A stretch of DNA of 14,376 nt from Bacteroidota bacterium (GTDB lineage: Bacteria; Bacteroidota; Bacteroidia; Flavobacteriales; Flavobacteriaceae): positions 1-14,376 of the forward strand of contig JAEZGB010000184.1 in the NCBI GenBank assembly GCA_023437485.1, given 5' to 3'. Both the position numbers and the translations under genes were made by a program. This document shows positions 1 to 7,681 of the stretch, piece by piece (the first letter of the stretch is position 1; every line of letters starts with the position of its first letter). The notes beneath the pieces are model-generated. The model saw nothing but the letters and a program-made list of their open reading frames with translations, was not told the DNA's origin and did no database searches.

Positions 1-297
1 GAGTTGTATGCCTTGAACCTCGATATTGAGGGGGGAATGGCGTATTTTACCGCCGGCCCAAAGATTTACGCGCAGCCCCTGGTGGCAGCAACAGTTTCGA
101 CGCAGCCTTTTATTGATACGAATTCAACTTCACCTTACATAGGATACGGTTTTGCGGTAAACGATGACAAGGTTTACATCAGTGAGGCCGCCGGTGATTT
201 TGCATCTGATGGCAAGGTGCTCGTTTACAATCTGGCAGGCCAGCAATTGGCCGAAATACCTGCTGGTCTGGGCCCGAATGGATTCTATTTCAACTAA
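1..297 (+). CDS. DUF5074/YncE-like surface protein, C-terminal fragment
   Basis: This is the last ~98 residues of a protein whose frame is open to the left edge, so the start is outside the window. The fragment alternates short beta-strand-like segments (for example GKVLVYNLAGQQLAEIP) with a KVYISEA segment, as in the last blades of a beta-propeller. It ends in GPNGFYFN; to my knowledge that kind of ending is common in flavobacterial proteins annotated as DUF5074 or YncE family. Those proteins are usually secreted or surface-associated, and their function is mostly unknown. The stop codon (295-297) lies 2 bp from the stop codon of the convergent S41 protease, and I see no hairpin terminator between them. 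The family call is recognition from memory; the repeat character is visible directly. Confidence 0.7.
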   Translation, partial: ELYALNLDIEGGMAYFTAGPKIYAQPLVAATVSTQPFIDTNSTSPYIGYGFAVNDDKVYISEAAGDFASDGKVLVYNLAGQQLAEIPAGLGPNGFYFN

Positions 298-299
298 GG

Positions 300-1706
300 T
301 TATTTGTACATTTCATGCCGCAGGGGTTCAAGTTGGCGCAAATTGCCGGCGTCCCTGAGCTTCAATCTGGGTGGCCTGTGATACATCCGGCCGTTGGCAG
401 TGATCTGGCCGATGGCCGTCGAGAGCAAAGGTTCATCAATACTGCCTATCTCGCCCAGATTTTCCAGATCTTCAGGCAGTTCGTAATCAGCCGGTAGGCC
501 TTGTTGATAATCGCCAAAACCATCCCTGTTCACCACTTTGAGCACGATGGGTTGCATGGCATACCGGTGCCTTGTTGACGCGCCGTCCTTCCTGTAATCG
601 GGAGAGTCGTATAGGGTGATGGAGCCAACATTTTTTCCGGTTGTGGTCTCGCCGATCTGTACCACGTTGATATAAGGGCGAAGACCATTAATGACCAGTT
701 CGCTGGCCGATGCGGTCGCTGCCGAGGTAAGAACGTAGACTTCACTGAGGTTCAGGCTACTGATTGCCGTTCCGTCTGCAAGGTTTTGCCCAAAGCGGTT
801 TGTAAGTACCTGCCCGCCCTGCGCGGCAAGATGTTGCATGACCTTCGGGTTCCACTGCTCGGCGGCAAAAACCTGCCCGGCAAATTGTCCGGTGATCATG
901 CTGGCCAGGCGGGTAGCGGTGCCGATGGATCCGCCTGAATTGTATCGAAGGTCAAGAATCAGACGGTTCACCCCCGCTGTTTTGAATTCGGCGAAAGCCT
1001 GGTTGAGCTGCGCTTCAAAATTCGGGTAGAAGCCGTTGTACATCACGTAGCCGATCTTATTTGGGCCAAATTCAAACAGCCGCGTTTCATAAACGGGATT
1101 TTCGGCGATGGGCCACTTGGCCAGGGTAACGGTTTGGCCGTTCGGGGTGATGTTTCCGCCGTCAAAATCGGCCAGGTGCATCGTGTAATTTTGCCGGCCA
1201 AGCAGTTCCCGGTAATTGTGGATTGTGAGTTCCTGGCCGTCAATGGCATGAAAAATGTCACCGCGCGAAATATTTTTGTTCGAGGCATCCGAATTGGGTA
1301 ATACGTAACGCACCCAGCCGAACAATTGCGAGGTGCTGCCCGGTTTATACTTTAACCCGTAATCAGCGCCATGGGTATTGGTGGTTCCGCTAAGTACACC
1401 TTCCAACTCCCTGTAATCGCTAAAAATCCTGCTAAAACGGTCAGTTTGCGGCCCTGTAAGCAGCGACTGGAAAAATTCGCCTGGCGCAGGCCTTGTCTGC
1501 AGCCAATCATTGAGTTGTTTCTGGTTCCCAAACCGGTCATCGGCCAAATCTTCAACATCGGGCTGCCACAGATAGTAAAGGTTCAGGCCCTTCCATACAA
1601 AATCATGCACGCGCAAATCATCGGGAACGTCATAATCGTCGTGGTCTTCGCAGCTGACCAATAAGAGCAGAAGCACAGCCAGGTATGGGAACAGTTTGTT
1701 TTTCAT
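300..1706 (-). CDS. S41-family peptidase lipoprotein (C-terminal processing protease type)
   Basis: A secreted serine protease with a Ser/Lys dyad, of the CtpA/Prc fold. The N-terminus is MKNKLFPYLAVLLLLLVSC, a lipoprotein signal with Cys at residue 19 and the acidic stretch EDHDDYD after it, so the mature protein is probably anchored in the outer membrane. A PDZ-like segment spans about residues 113-170. The catalytic core contains LDLRYNSGGS (~252-261) and TASASEL, whose middle Ser is the predicted nucleophile (S333). The Lys of GETTTGK (K358) is 25 residues later, the same spacing as Ser430/Lys455 in E. coli Prc. The 468-residue length suits Bacteroidetes S41 lipoproteins. The start is the ATG at 1706; an in-frame ATG two codons upstream (1712) is also possible. 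The gene is divergent from the ECF sigma gene, so a role in the same envelope response is conceivable but inferred. Confidence 0.93.
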   Translation of the reverse strand: MKNKLFPYLAVLLLLLVSCEDHDDYDVPDDLRVHDFVWKGLNLYYLWQPDVEDLADDRFGNQKQLNDWLQTRPAPGEFFQSLLTGPQTDRFSRIFSDYRELEGVLSGTTNTHGADYGLKYKPGSTSQLFGWVRYVLPNSDASNKNISRGDIFHAIDGQELTIHNYRELLGRQNYTMHLADFDGGNITPNGQTVTLAKWPIAENPVYETRLFEFGPNKIGYVMYNGFYPNFEAQLNQAFAEFKTAGVNRLILDLRYNSGGSIGTATRLASMITGQFAGQVFAAEQWNPKVMQHLAAQGGQVLTNRFGQNLADGTAISSLNLSEVYVLTSAATASASELVINGLRPYINVVQIGETTTGKNVGSITLYDSPDYRKDGASTRHRYAMQPIVLKVVNRDGFGDYQQGLPADYELPEDLENLGEIGSIDEPLLSTAIGQITANGRMYHRPPRLKLRDAGNLRQLEPLRHEMYK

Positions 1707-1752
1707 AGGCATCAGAAAGCTAAATTAATCCGAATAATATTTTATTTCAGTT

Positions 1753-1778
1753 TGTAACAAATAAAATTGACCTTCGTC
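1753..1778 (+). promoter_or_regulatory. Candidate ECF-sigma-dependent promoter of the sigma/DUF4252 operon
   Basis: TGTAAC (1753-1758) is followed after exactly 16 nt by CGTC (1775-1778). The AAC motif at -35 and CGT at -10 with a 16-17 nt spacer is typical of ECF sigma factors, for example B. subtilis SigX (TGTAAC/CGAC) and SigW (TGAAAC/CGTA). It lies about 55 nt upstream of the ECF sigma start codon, so autoregulation is likely by inference. No clean TAnnTTTG housekeeping -7 box is seen in this intergenic region. Confidence 0.5.
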
Positions 1779-1832
1779 TTGGCTTTAAATCAATCAACCA
1801 AGGGCGCCCAGTGCGCTCGCAAACAATCAAGG

Positions 1833-2342
1833 ATGAACCAAATCGAGTTCATGAAAATCGTAAGTCCTTTCCGGGATAAAGTGTTCAGGGTAGCCCGCCG
1901 GCTACTTGTGAGTGTGGAAGAGGCTGAAGATGCCACCCAGGAAGTGATGGTCAAATTGTGGAACAAAAGTGATCAGCTCAAGGAATACAGGAGTGTTGAA
2001 GCGCTTGCCATGACCATGACCAAGAATTATTGCCTGGACCAATTGAAGTCCAAAAGGGCCGGGAACCTGAAAATAGTACACAACAATTTCACTGACCGCG
2101 AAGCTCCGCTGGCGCAGCAGGTTGAAGACTGTGACAGCTGGGCCTGGGCCGAGAAAATCATCAATAATTTGCCCCAGCAGCAAAAGTTGATTGTGCAGAT
2201 GCGCGATATCGAACAGTACGAATTTTCAGAAATGGCCGAGATTTTGGGGATGCAGGAAACCGCGATACGCGTGGCATTGTCACGGGCGCGAAAAACCATT
2301 AGGGAAAACATGACAAAAACGCACAATTATGGAATCGCATAA
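1833..2342 (+). CDS. ECF-type RNA polymerase sigma factor
   Basis: A 169-residue sigma-70 family protein with only regions 2 and 4. Region 2 covers about residues 10-75 and includes EDATQEVMVKLWN, the core-RNA-polymerase and -10 binding helix. Region 4 covers about 113-158 (LPQQQKLIVQMRDIEQYEFSE, then LGMQETAIRVALSRARKTI), a helix-turn-helix for the -35 element. I chose the ATG at 1833 because it begins directly at the conserved domain; the frame runs upstream to a TTG at 1767, but that extension looks unconserved. The last 14 nt overlap the next gene, which points to translational coupling and fits a sigma/anti-sigma pair. The regulon is unknown; likely targets are its own operon and perhaps the neighbouring envelope genes. 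Confidence 0.93.
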   Translation: MNQIEFMKIVSPFRDKVFRVARRLLVSVEEAEDATQEVMVKLWNKSDQLKEYRSVEALAMTMTKNYCLDQLKSKRAGNLKIVHNNFTDREAPLAQQVEDCDSWAWAEKIINNLPQQQKLIVQMRDIEQYEFSEMAEILGMQETAIRVALSRARKTIRENMTKTHNYGIA

Positions 2343-2769
2343 AGTAGAATCATTACTGGAAAAATATTTTGAGGCCGAAACCTCGGTTGCCGAAGAGCAG
2401 CAATTGCAGGAATACTTCAACTCTGACGGTGTTGCGCAGCACCTGATGCAGTACAAGGGAATGTTTTGCTATTATTCGGTGGCCCGGCAGGAAAAACCCG
2501 AACAACAGGTACCATTAAAACCAGCCAAGCCACGCGCGGAATGGTTATCCTGGGCAGCATCGGCGGCAGTTCTGCTGGGAGTGGGTTCATTTCTTTACTT
2601 TAATAGCCAGCGCCCTCAGGATTTAGGGACTTTTGATGACCCGGCCCAGGCGTTCGCCGAAACACAGAAAGCGCTGGAATTGTTGTCAGGAAACGTAAAC
2701 AAAGGCTTTGAAAGCGTTAACTATGTTGGGGAATATGAAGCAACCAAACAAATTGTATTCGCCCACTGA
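2329..2769 (+). CDS. Single-pass membrane protein, probable anti-sigma factor
   Basis: A 146-residue protein of no family I can name with certainty. Residues 1-70 are a hydrophilic, acidic, helical and presumably cytoplasmic domain (VESLLEKYFEAETSVAEEQQ), resembling the N-termini of Bacteroidetes anti-sigma/FecR-type proteins. There is no zinc-binding HxxxCxxC motif. One transmembrane helix covers about residues 72-91 (WLSWAASAAVLLGVGSFLYF), followed by a ~55-residue extracytoplasmic tail with AQAFAETQKALELLS. The gene overlaps the ECF sigma gene by 14 nt. Topology plus coupling make membrane anti-sigma factor the best inference, but direct sequestration of the sigma factor is unproven. A DUF4252 gene follows after 53 bp. 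Confidence 0.7.
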   Translation: MESHKVESLLEKYFEAETSVAEEQQLQEYFNSDGVAQHLMQYKGMFCYYSVARQEKPEQQVPLKPAKPRAEWLSWAASAAVLLGVGSFLYFNSQRPQDLGTFDDPAQAFAETQKALELLSGNVNKGFESVNYVGEYEATKQIVFAH

Positions 2770-2822
2770 CGCCCCCGCCGCGGGACAGCGGAATTACATC
2801 AACAAAAATTAATTTAGAACTT

Positions 2823-3377
2823 ATGAAAATCTTGAATCTTAAAAACAGCATCAAATCCCTGGCTGCGGTAATTTTGTTCGCCTTGATGCCGACCATGGCC
2901 CAGGCCCAGACATCGTTTGACAAATTTGACGGCCAGGATGACGTGACATCGGTCATCGTGAACAAAAAAATGTTCCAGATGATGGGCAATGTCAAGAATA
3001 AGGAATCACAGCAATACCTGAACCTGATCAAGAAATTGGACAATCTCAAGGTTTTTACCACATCAAGCAAGGCCGTGACCAATGAGATGAAAAATACTGC
3101 CGAGCGCCACATAAAATCAGCCGGGCTTGAAGAGCTGATGCGCGTTAATGACAAAGGGCAGAACGTCCGGATCATGGTTAAATCAGGCAGCACCGAAACC
3201 CAGGTGCGCGAACTCCTGATGTTTATCGAAGGACAGGGCAAAGGCAACGAAACCGTATTGATGTCACTTACGGGTGAGTTTGACCTGAACGACATTTCAA
3301 TGCTGACTGAAAAATTGAACCTGCCCGGTGGCGATGACATCAAGCGCGCCGGAAAAACTCCCAAAGGAACTAAATAA
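2823..3377 (+). CDS. DUF4252 domain-containing exported protein (first copy)
   Basis: A 184-residue protein with a Sec signal peptide: positively charged start, hydrophobic core LAAVILFALMPT and cleavage near AQA/Q (residue ~29). It is therefore probably free in the periplasm. The mature part matches the DUF4252 pattern as I know it: SFDKFDGQDDVTSVIVNKKMF, then a central KKLDNLKVFTT strand, a helix, and a C-terminal LTGEFDLNDISMLTEKLNLPG. DUF4252 has no established function. Its stop overlaps the next start by one base (TAATG), so the two DUF4252 genes are translationally coupled. It is the third gene of the sigma cluster, consistent with being a regulated output or a signal-sensing partner (inference). 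Confidence 0.88.
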   Translation: MKILNLKNSIKSLAAVILFALMPTMAQAQTSFDKFDGQDDVTSVIVNKKMFQMMGNVKNKESQQYLNLIKKLDNLKVFTTSSKAVTNEMKNTAERHIKSAGLEELMRVNDKGQNVRIMVKSGSTETQVRELLMFIEGQGKGNETVLMSLTGEFDLNDISMLTEKLNLPGGDDIKRAGKTPKGTK

Positions 3378-3916
3378 TGAAGACACTTATCGCCGTAATT
3401 GCCATGGCTTTGCTAATCGCATCGTGCGACCAGAAGCCAACGCTGCAGAAGTATTTTGTCGAAAAAACGGAAAACAGCGACTTTATTGCGCTGGATTTAT
3501 CGCCAAGCATTCTCAATGTTGCATCAGATTCATTGTCAAATGACCAGAAGGCCGCATTGGAAGCATTTGACAAAATCAATGTGCTCGCTTTCAAACTCGA
3601 TGACAAGAACAAACACAAGTACGAGGCCGAGCGCGAAAAGGTATCGGCCATCCTCAAGGATGAAAAGTACCAGGAATTGATGCACTTTGGGCGGGGCAAG
3701 GAAGGCGGGAGTGTCAGTTTTGTTGGCACCGATGAATCAATCGAGGAATTCGTGATTTTTGGCAGTGCAAAGGAGACGGGCTTTGCGGTGATCCGCGTCT
3801 TGGGCAATGACATGCAACCCGACGATGTACTGAACATGGTCTCGGTGATGCAGAGTTCCAAACTCGATATGGAGCAGCTCAAGCCGCTTCAGGAAATGAT
3901 GGGGAAGAAGAATTAA
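3377..3916 (+). CDS. DUF4252 domain-containing lipoprotein (second copy)
   Basis: A 179-residue paralogue of the preceding protein. It starts MKTLIAVIAMALLIASC, a short lipoprotein signal with the lipidated Cys at residue 17, so this copy is membrane-anchored while its neighbour has a cleavable Sec peptide. The LQKYFVEKTENSDFIALDL segment is characteristic of DUF4252 lipoproteins in flavobacteria; DKINVLAFKLDDKNK corresponds to the central strand and helix of the first copy, and the C-terminus ends in EQLKPLQEMMGKKN. It is the last gene of the sigma/anti-sigma/DUF4252 operon. The likely transcription stop is the hairpin at 3993-4013, beyond the convergent stop codon. Function unknown. Confidence 0.88.
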   Translation: MKTLIAVIAMALLIASCDQKPTLQKYFVEKTENSDFIALDLSPSILNVASDSLSNDQKAALEAFDKINVLAFKLDDKNKHKYEAEREKVSAILKDEKYQELMHFGRGKEGGSVSFVGTDESIEEFVIFGSAKETGFAVIRVLGNDMQPDDVLNMVSVMQSSKLDMEQLKPLQEMMGKKN

Positions 3917-3922
3917 AATTAA

Positions 3923-3957
3923 TTAATAATTAATAGTTAATAATTAATAATTAATAA
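3923..3957. repeat. Tandem heptamer repeat, five units of TTAATAA
   Basis: Five head-to-tail 7-bp units fill this stretch; four are TTAATAA and the second is TTAATAG. The repeat sits in the spacer between the convergent DUF4252 and crtZ genes. It could vary in copy number by slippage. It lies downstream of both genes, so an effect on promoters is unlikely. Confidence 0.85.
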
Positions 3958-3971
3958 TTCGGTTCGAATTA
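3955..3971 (-). terminator. Weak AT-rich hairpin downstream of crtZ
   Basis: TAATTCG (3955-3961) and CGAATTA (3965-3971) form a 7-bp stem with a 3-nt GTT loop, about 10 nt beyond the crtZ stop codon. On the minus strand it is followed by an AT-rich but not pure-T tract made of the heptamer repeat. It may end the carotenoid transcript, but it is weaker than the other terminators in the window. Confidence 0.35.
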
Positions 3972-3980
3972 ATTTAATCA

Positions 3981-4466
3981 TCAATCATGTTTAAGCGCCT
4001 CCGGGCGCTTTTTCATTGGCAGCGACTCGCGGAAATATTTTATCGGCACCCACAACATTCCAAAACATTCGCCATGTTCCTTGCCGATGTGTTTGTGGTG
4101 CATTTTGTGTGCCCGGCGTACCGCTCGTGCGTAGCGATTGTCCACATTCCTGAAAAGCTTGAACCGCTGATGGATAAAAATATCGTGAACAATGAAATAC
4201 GCGACACCATAGGCAAAAATCCCCAGTCCGATGGCAAGCCCAATTTCCAGGATATCGTTTTGCCAAAGCAGAAAGAAACCAATGCTGATAACCGCATAAA
4301 TGATAAAGAAAGCGTCATTGCGCTCAAACCATGAATCGTGATCCTTTTTGTGGTGGTCGGCGTGCAGCGTCCACAAAAATCCATGCATGATATATTTATG
4401 GCTGAACCATGCCATGAACTCCATGAAAACAAACGTGATTACAAAAACCAGTACATGAAGCCACAT
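3981..4466 (-). CDS. crtZ: Beta-carotene hydroxylase (fatty acid hydroxylase superfamily)
   Basis: A 161-residue membrane di-iron hydroxylase that adds 3-hydroxyl groups to the beta-ionone rings of beta-carotene to give zeaxanthin. The full set of histidine motifs is visible: HKYIMH (23-28), HADHH (35-39), HDIFIH (94-99) and HKMHHKH (120-126). Hydrophobic segments lie at about 4-20, 53-68 and 73-93. The length matches bacterial CrtZ. The ATG at 4466 is one base beyond the crtB stop, so it is the last gene of the merR-crtI-crtB-crtZ operon. Its 3' end contains a terminator hairpin that serves the opposite strand. The substrate must come from a lycopene cyclase encoded elsewhere. Confidence 0.95.
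   Translation of the reverse strand: MWLHVLVFVITFVFMEFMAWFSHKYIMHGFLWTLHADHHKKDHDSWFERNDAFFIIYAVISIGFFLLWQNDILEIGLAIGLGIFAYGVAYFIVHDIFIHQRFKLFRNVDNRYARAVRRAHKMHHKHIGKEHGECFGMLWVPIKYFRESLPMKKRPEALKHD
3993..4013 (+). terminator. Intrinsic terminator for the DUF4252 operon, inside the crtZ 3' coding end
   Basis: AAGCGCC (3993-3999), loop TCCG, GGCGCTT (4004-4010), then more T residues to 4013. The stem is a perfect 7 bp closed by C-G around a UCCG loop, which belongs to the very stable UNCG tetraloop class. The T run follows in the plus direction only, so it suits termination of the DUF4252 operon. The hairpin overlaps the codons for the last residues of the convergent crtZ gene. Confidence 0.7.
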
Positions 4467-4467
4467 A

Positions 4468-5307
4468 TCAAATCATTTTTAATTTGTAGTTGAAATAACA
4501 CTTTGCAAACAGGCCGTATTTCTCATAATCAGGCACGCGGATCCGGCGGTTGCGGATTTCCAGTGGCGGTGTGTTCTTTAGTTTTGTAAGCAGGCTGCGA
4601 TAGTAGATATAGGCGGTGTAAACCCCGAATTTTGCTTCGATGGGAAGATTGACGATTCCCTGGTAACCCTGAGCGAAGTCATCTTCGATTTCGGCAATGA
4701 TCCGGTGCTTGGTTTGCTCGTCCAATTTGGAGATATCAGTGTCAGGGAAGTAGCTCCGGTTAAGCGTTTCATAATCGCTTTTGAGGTCGCGCAAAAAATT
4801 GACTTTCTGGAAGGCCGAACCCAGTTTCATCGCGGGCATCTTCAAATTCTCAAACGCCGCCTGATCACCTTTTACGAACACCTTTAGGCACATCAGCCCC
4901 ACCACATCGGCCGAACCATAAATATACTCGCGGTATTCTTCATGGCTGCTGTAAACAGATTTGTGCAAATCCAACCGCATACTTTTCATAAACGCGTCAA
5001 TCAATGACCGTTCAAGCTGGTAACGGTGTACGGTTTCCTGAAAAGCGTTAAGTATGGGGTTGAGGCTAATCCTGTCAGCAAGCGCGTTTTCAAGATCGGC
5101 TTCAAACCTGGCAAAAAGTACCGGTTTGTCATAATCGTGAAAAGAATCGACAATTTCATCGGCAAGCCTGACAAAACCGTAAATATTGTGGATATCCTGT
5201 CGTATAGACGGCGCAAGCATGCGGACCGCCGTTGCAAAAGAGGTGCTGTACGCTTTGGTGACGTTTTGGCTGCAGTTGTGCGAAACGCTGTCAAAAATTG
5301 ATTTCAT
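4468..5307 (-). CDS. crtB: Phytoene synthase
   Basis: A 279-residue all-helical prenyl synthase of the squalene/phytoene synthase family. It condenses two geranylgeranyl diphosphates into phytoene, the first committed step of carotenoid synthesis. Visible motifs are YSTSF (20-24), the first Asp-rich motif RLADEIVD (47-54) and the second, [13 protein letters not shown] (167-179). ADVVGLMCL (133-141) corresponds to the conserved helix between them. The length is that of bacterial CrtB. The start ATG overlaps the crtI stop by 4 nt (ATGA), indicating translational coupling. A squalene synthase-type relative is possible on motifs alone, but the crtI and crtZ neighbours settle it. Confidence 0.95.
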   Translation of the reverse strand: MKSIFDSVSHNCSQNVTKAYSTSFATAVRMLAPSIRQDIHNIYGFVRLADEIVDSFHDYDKPVLFARFEADLENALADRISLNPILNAFQETVHRYQLERSLIDAFMKSMRLDLHKSVYSSHEEYREYIYGSADVVGLMCLKVFVKGDQAAFENLKMPAMKLGSAFQKVNFLRDLKSDYETLNRSYFPDTDISKLDEQTKHRIIAEIEDDFAQGYQGIVNLPIEAKFGVYTAYIYYRSLLTKLKNTPPLEIRNRRIRVPDYEKYGLFAKCYFNYKLKMI

Positions 5308-6764
5308 GATCCTTTCTCTATTAATTCGGCTGCCAGTTTTCCCGATATGAGCGCCGGGGGAACCCCCGGGCCCGGAACCGTCAACTGACCGGTAAAATAC
5401 AAATTTTTAATTTTGCTGCTCTTGATTCCGGGGCGTAAAAAGTGCGTTTGTAGTAACGTATTAGCCATTCCGTAAGCATTGCCTTTATATGAATTATATT
5501 CCCGGACAAAGTCACTCACGCAAAACGATTCCTTGAACAGTACCGATTCCCGTACCCGTTGCCCGGTTACCGCTTCAAAACGCGACATGATTTTTTCAAA
5601 ATAAATTTCCCTTTGGTCACCGCTGTCGTCAAGCCCGGGTGCCAGCGGGATCAAAAAAATCCCTGCCTCTTTTCCATCGGGCGCCGCCGATCTGTCGGTT
5701 TTTGACGGAAAGCTTGCGTAAAACAAGGGTTCGTCCGGCCATTTCGGACGGTCATAGATGGCATGGGCGTGCTGGTCAAAATCAACATCAAAAAACAAGG
5801 TGTGGTGCGAGACATTCTCAATCTTTCGGTCAAAGCCCACGTAAAACAACAAGCTTGAAGGGGCGAAAACTTTTTTCTCCCAATAGGCCTGTGAATATTG
5901 CCGGGCCGAAGCAGGCAGCAGCGTTTCAGTATGGTGATAATCGGCACCACTCAAAACAATATCGGCAGGATAAAAAGTGTCGTTTGACATGATGCCGATG
6001 GCTTTGCCGCCTTCTAACCTGATCTCGCTCACATTGGTCTGCATCCTGAACCGTACGCCCAGGGAGAGCGCCAGATCCCGGATTCCCTTGACTACGCTGT
6101 ACATCCCTTCGCGTGGGTGCCAGGTCCCGAGGCCAAAATCGGCGTAATTCATAAAACTGTAAAATGACGGCGTATCTGCAGGTTTTGCACCCAGGAACAA
6201 GACCGGGAATTCCAAAATGCTCACCAACTTGGGATTCCTGAAATTCCTGCGCACATCCCGTCGGATATTGCTAAAAAACTCGCCAATTTTTGCGGCGGTT
6301 TTTACATTGACCAGTTCAAAGGGCGAAACACCCGGTTTATATACCAGATCGCGGATGGCGATATCGTAATTGCTTCGGGCCCTGTCAATAAACTTTTTTA
6401 GCCGTTGCCCACTTCCGGGTTCAAGTGCCTCAAATGTTGAAATGATTTCCTGCAGATTATCCGAAATGGTCACCCAGTCGTCTTTGCCAAAATACACCTG
6501 GTAACCGGGCGCGAGTTTGGAAATCGAATAATAATCGGAAACCTGCTTGCCAAAATCGGCAAAAAACCGCTCAAAAACATCAGGCATCCAATACCAGGTC
6601 GGCCCGATATCAAAAGTGAATCCGTCGCGCGCAAGTTGCCTGGCCCGGCCTCCCACCGTGTCGTTTTTTTCAAAAACGGTAACCTGATGCCCGGCTTTGG
6701 CAAGGTAGCAGGCGGCTGCCATTGATGAAAAACCCGAACCTATGATGTGGATCTGCTTTGACAT
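5304..6764 (-). CDS. crtI: Phytoene desaturase (CrtI type)
   Basis: A 486-residue FAD-dependent desaturase that introduces double bonds into phytoene to make lycopene. The N-terminal dinucleotide-binding fold is clear: [21 protein letters not shown] (about 5-25) followed by the acidic strand end [13 protein letters not shown] (about 30-42). [12 protein letters not shown] follows, as is usual in CrtI proteins. Near the C-terminus, [21 protein letters not shown] is the conserved second FAD-binding region, and [11 protein letters not shown] closes the protein. The length fits the family. Its ATG shares one base with the merR stop (TAATG) and its stop overlaps crtB by 4 nt, so it is translated within the carotenoid operon. 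Confidence 0.96.
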   Translation of the reverse strand: MSKQIHIIGSGFSSMAAACYLAKAGHQVTVFEKNDTVGGRARQLARDGFTFDIGPTWYWMPDVFERFFADFGKQVSDYYSISKLAPGYQVYFGKDDWVTISDNLQEIISTFEALEPGSGQRLKKFIDRARSNYDIAIRDLVYKPGVSPFELVNVKTAAKIGEFFSNIRRDVRRNFRNPKLVSILEFPVLFLGAKPADTPSFYSFMNYADFGLGTWHPREGMYSVVKGIRDLALSLGVRFRMQTNVSEIRLEGGKAIGIMSNDTFYPADIVLSGADYHHTETLLPASARQYSQAYWEKKVFAPSSLLFYVGFDRKIENVSHHTLFFDVDFDQHAHAIYDRPKWPDEPLFYASFPSKTDRSAAPDGKEAGIFLIPLAPGLDDSGDQREIYFEKIMSRFEAVTGQRVRESVLFKESFCVSDFVREYNSYKGNAYGMANTLLQTHFLRPGIKSSKIKNLYFTGQLTVPGPGVPPALISGKLAAELIEKGS

Positions 6765-7660
6765 TATAAATTGGTTACCAGTTCTGAAATTGAAGAAAAG
6801 ACTTTTACACCGGCAACCTCCGGATCATTCCGAAGGCCCATCGCATTGCGGCCCAGGACCCAGAATTCGCTGTCCTCTTCCAGCAACCGCCCGGCAATGT
6901 CCTGTACATAATCCAGCGCATTCTCGGCCGAAGGTTCAACCGTGAAGTAGGAGATGTAGGTAACGTTGCTAAAAAACCTCTTGATTTCCAAAAGGCTCTC
7001 CACCGGGACGCTTTCACCCAGGTAAACCGATTTATATCCGTGCGAAAGGATTTCATAATTCAGGTACATCAGCCCGAGTTCATGGACTTCGTTGAGCGGA
7101 AGGAAAAGCGCAAAAAACCGGTCGTCCCTTGTGGATTCCACCGCCTGCAGCTTTTCGGTGTTCACCAGTACCTTTTGCTTGATCAGGTATGTTATAAAGT
7201 GTTCGTGTGCAGGCGTGATGGTTCCCGATTGCCACAAAAGCCCGATTTCATCCAGAAGCGGCAGCATCACATCGTAAAAAACTTCCTTGAAGGATTTCTG
7301 GGTCAGCAACTGGTCATACGTTGTCAAAAACAGTTTTGAATCAAAATTCATCATCGCCATTTTAAACGCGTTGATCGCATGGTGCGGAATGCTTTTGCGC
7401 GAGATGATTTCCCTGACCATTTCCGGGATATTTTCTTCCGGCACGCGCGAAATTTTTGAAATCTTGTAGCCGTGATTGTGCAGCAGGGTGATGTTGAGCA
7501 ACTTTTGAAGATTCGCCAGGTCATAAAGCCTGATATTGGAATCCGTGCGCATTGGCGACAGCACGTTGTACCGTTTTTCCCAAATCCGGATGGTGTGCGC
7601 CTTGATCCCCGAAAGGTTTTCAAGGTCGCGAATGCTAAAGATATCCTTTACGCTGTTCAT
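6764..7660 (-). CDS. MerR-family regulator with CarH-like cobalamin-binding domain
   Basis: A 298-residue regulator at the head of the carotenoid operon. Residues 8-75 are a MerR winged helix ([40 protein letters not shown]). A four-helix region follows, with W143 and E153-H154 in the W-x9-EH arrangement known from CarH light sensors. The C-terminal fold has E191-V-H193-E-L-G196, the ExHxxG variant of the B12-binding motif, and S238 exactly 41 residues after G196, as in DxHxxG-x41-SxL. The SxL site reads SYF and the final GG reads GR, so the third element is degenerate. By analogy it may bind adenosylcobalamin and release DNA in light, but cofactor binding is inference. I used ATG 7660; an upstream TTG (7672) adds only four codons. 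Confidence 0.9.
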   Translation of the reverse strand: MNSVKDIFSIRDLENLSGIKAHTIRIWEKRYNVLSPMRTDSNIRLYDLANLQKLLNITLLHNHGYKISKISRVPEENIPEMVREIISRKSIPHHAINAFKMAMMNFDSKLFLTTYDQLLTQKSFKEVFYDVMLPLLDEIGLLWQSGTITPAHEHFITYLIKQKVLVNTEKLQAVESTRDDRFFALFLPLNEVHELGLMYLNYEILSHGYKSVYLGESVPVESLLEIKRFFSNVTYISYFTVEPSAENALDYVQDIAGRLLEEDSEFWVLGRNAMGLRNDPEVAGVKVFSSISELVTNL

Positions 7661-7681
7661 TGTTTTTCTCAATCAGTTAAA

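Noticed and set aside
1767..1832. An N-terminal extension of the ECF sigma factor from TTG 1767
   Set aside because: It would start within the ECF -35/-10 spacer, upstream of the predicted transcription start, and its residues are not sigma-like.
2717..3364. A 215-residue open frame on the minus strand opposite the first DUF4252 gene
   Set aside because: It is Ser/Arg/Leu-rich with no domain. The plus-strand frame has a signal peptide, a known family pattern and correct operon spacing.
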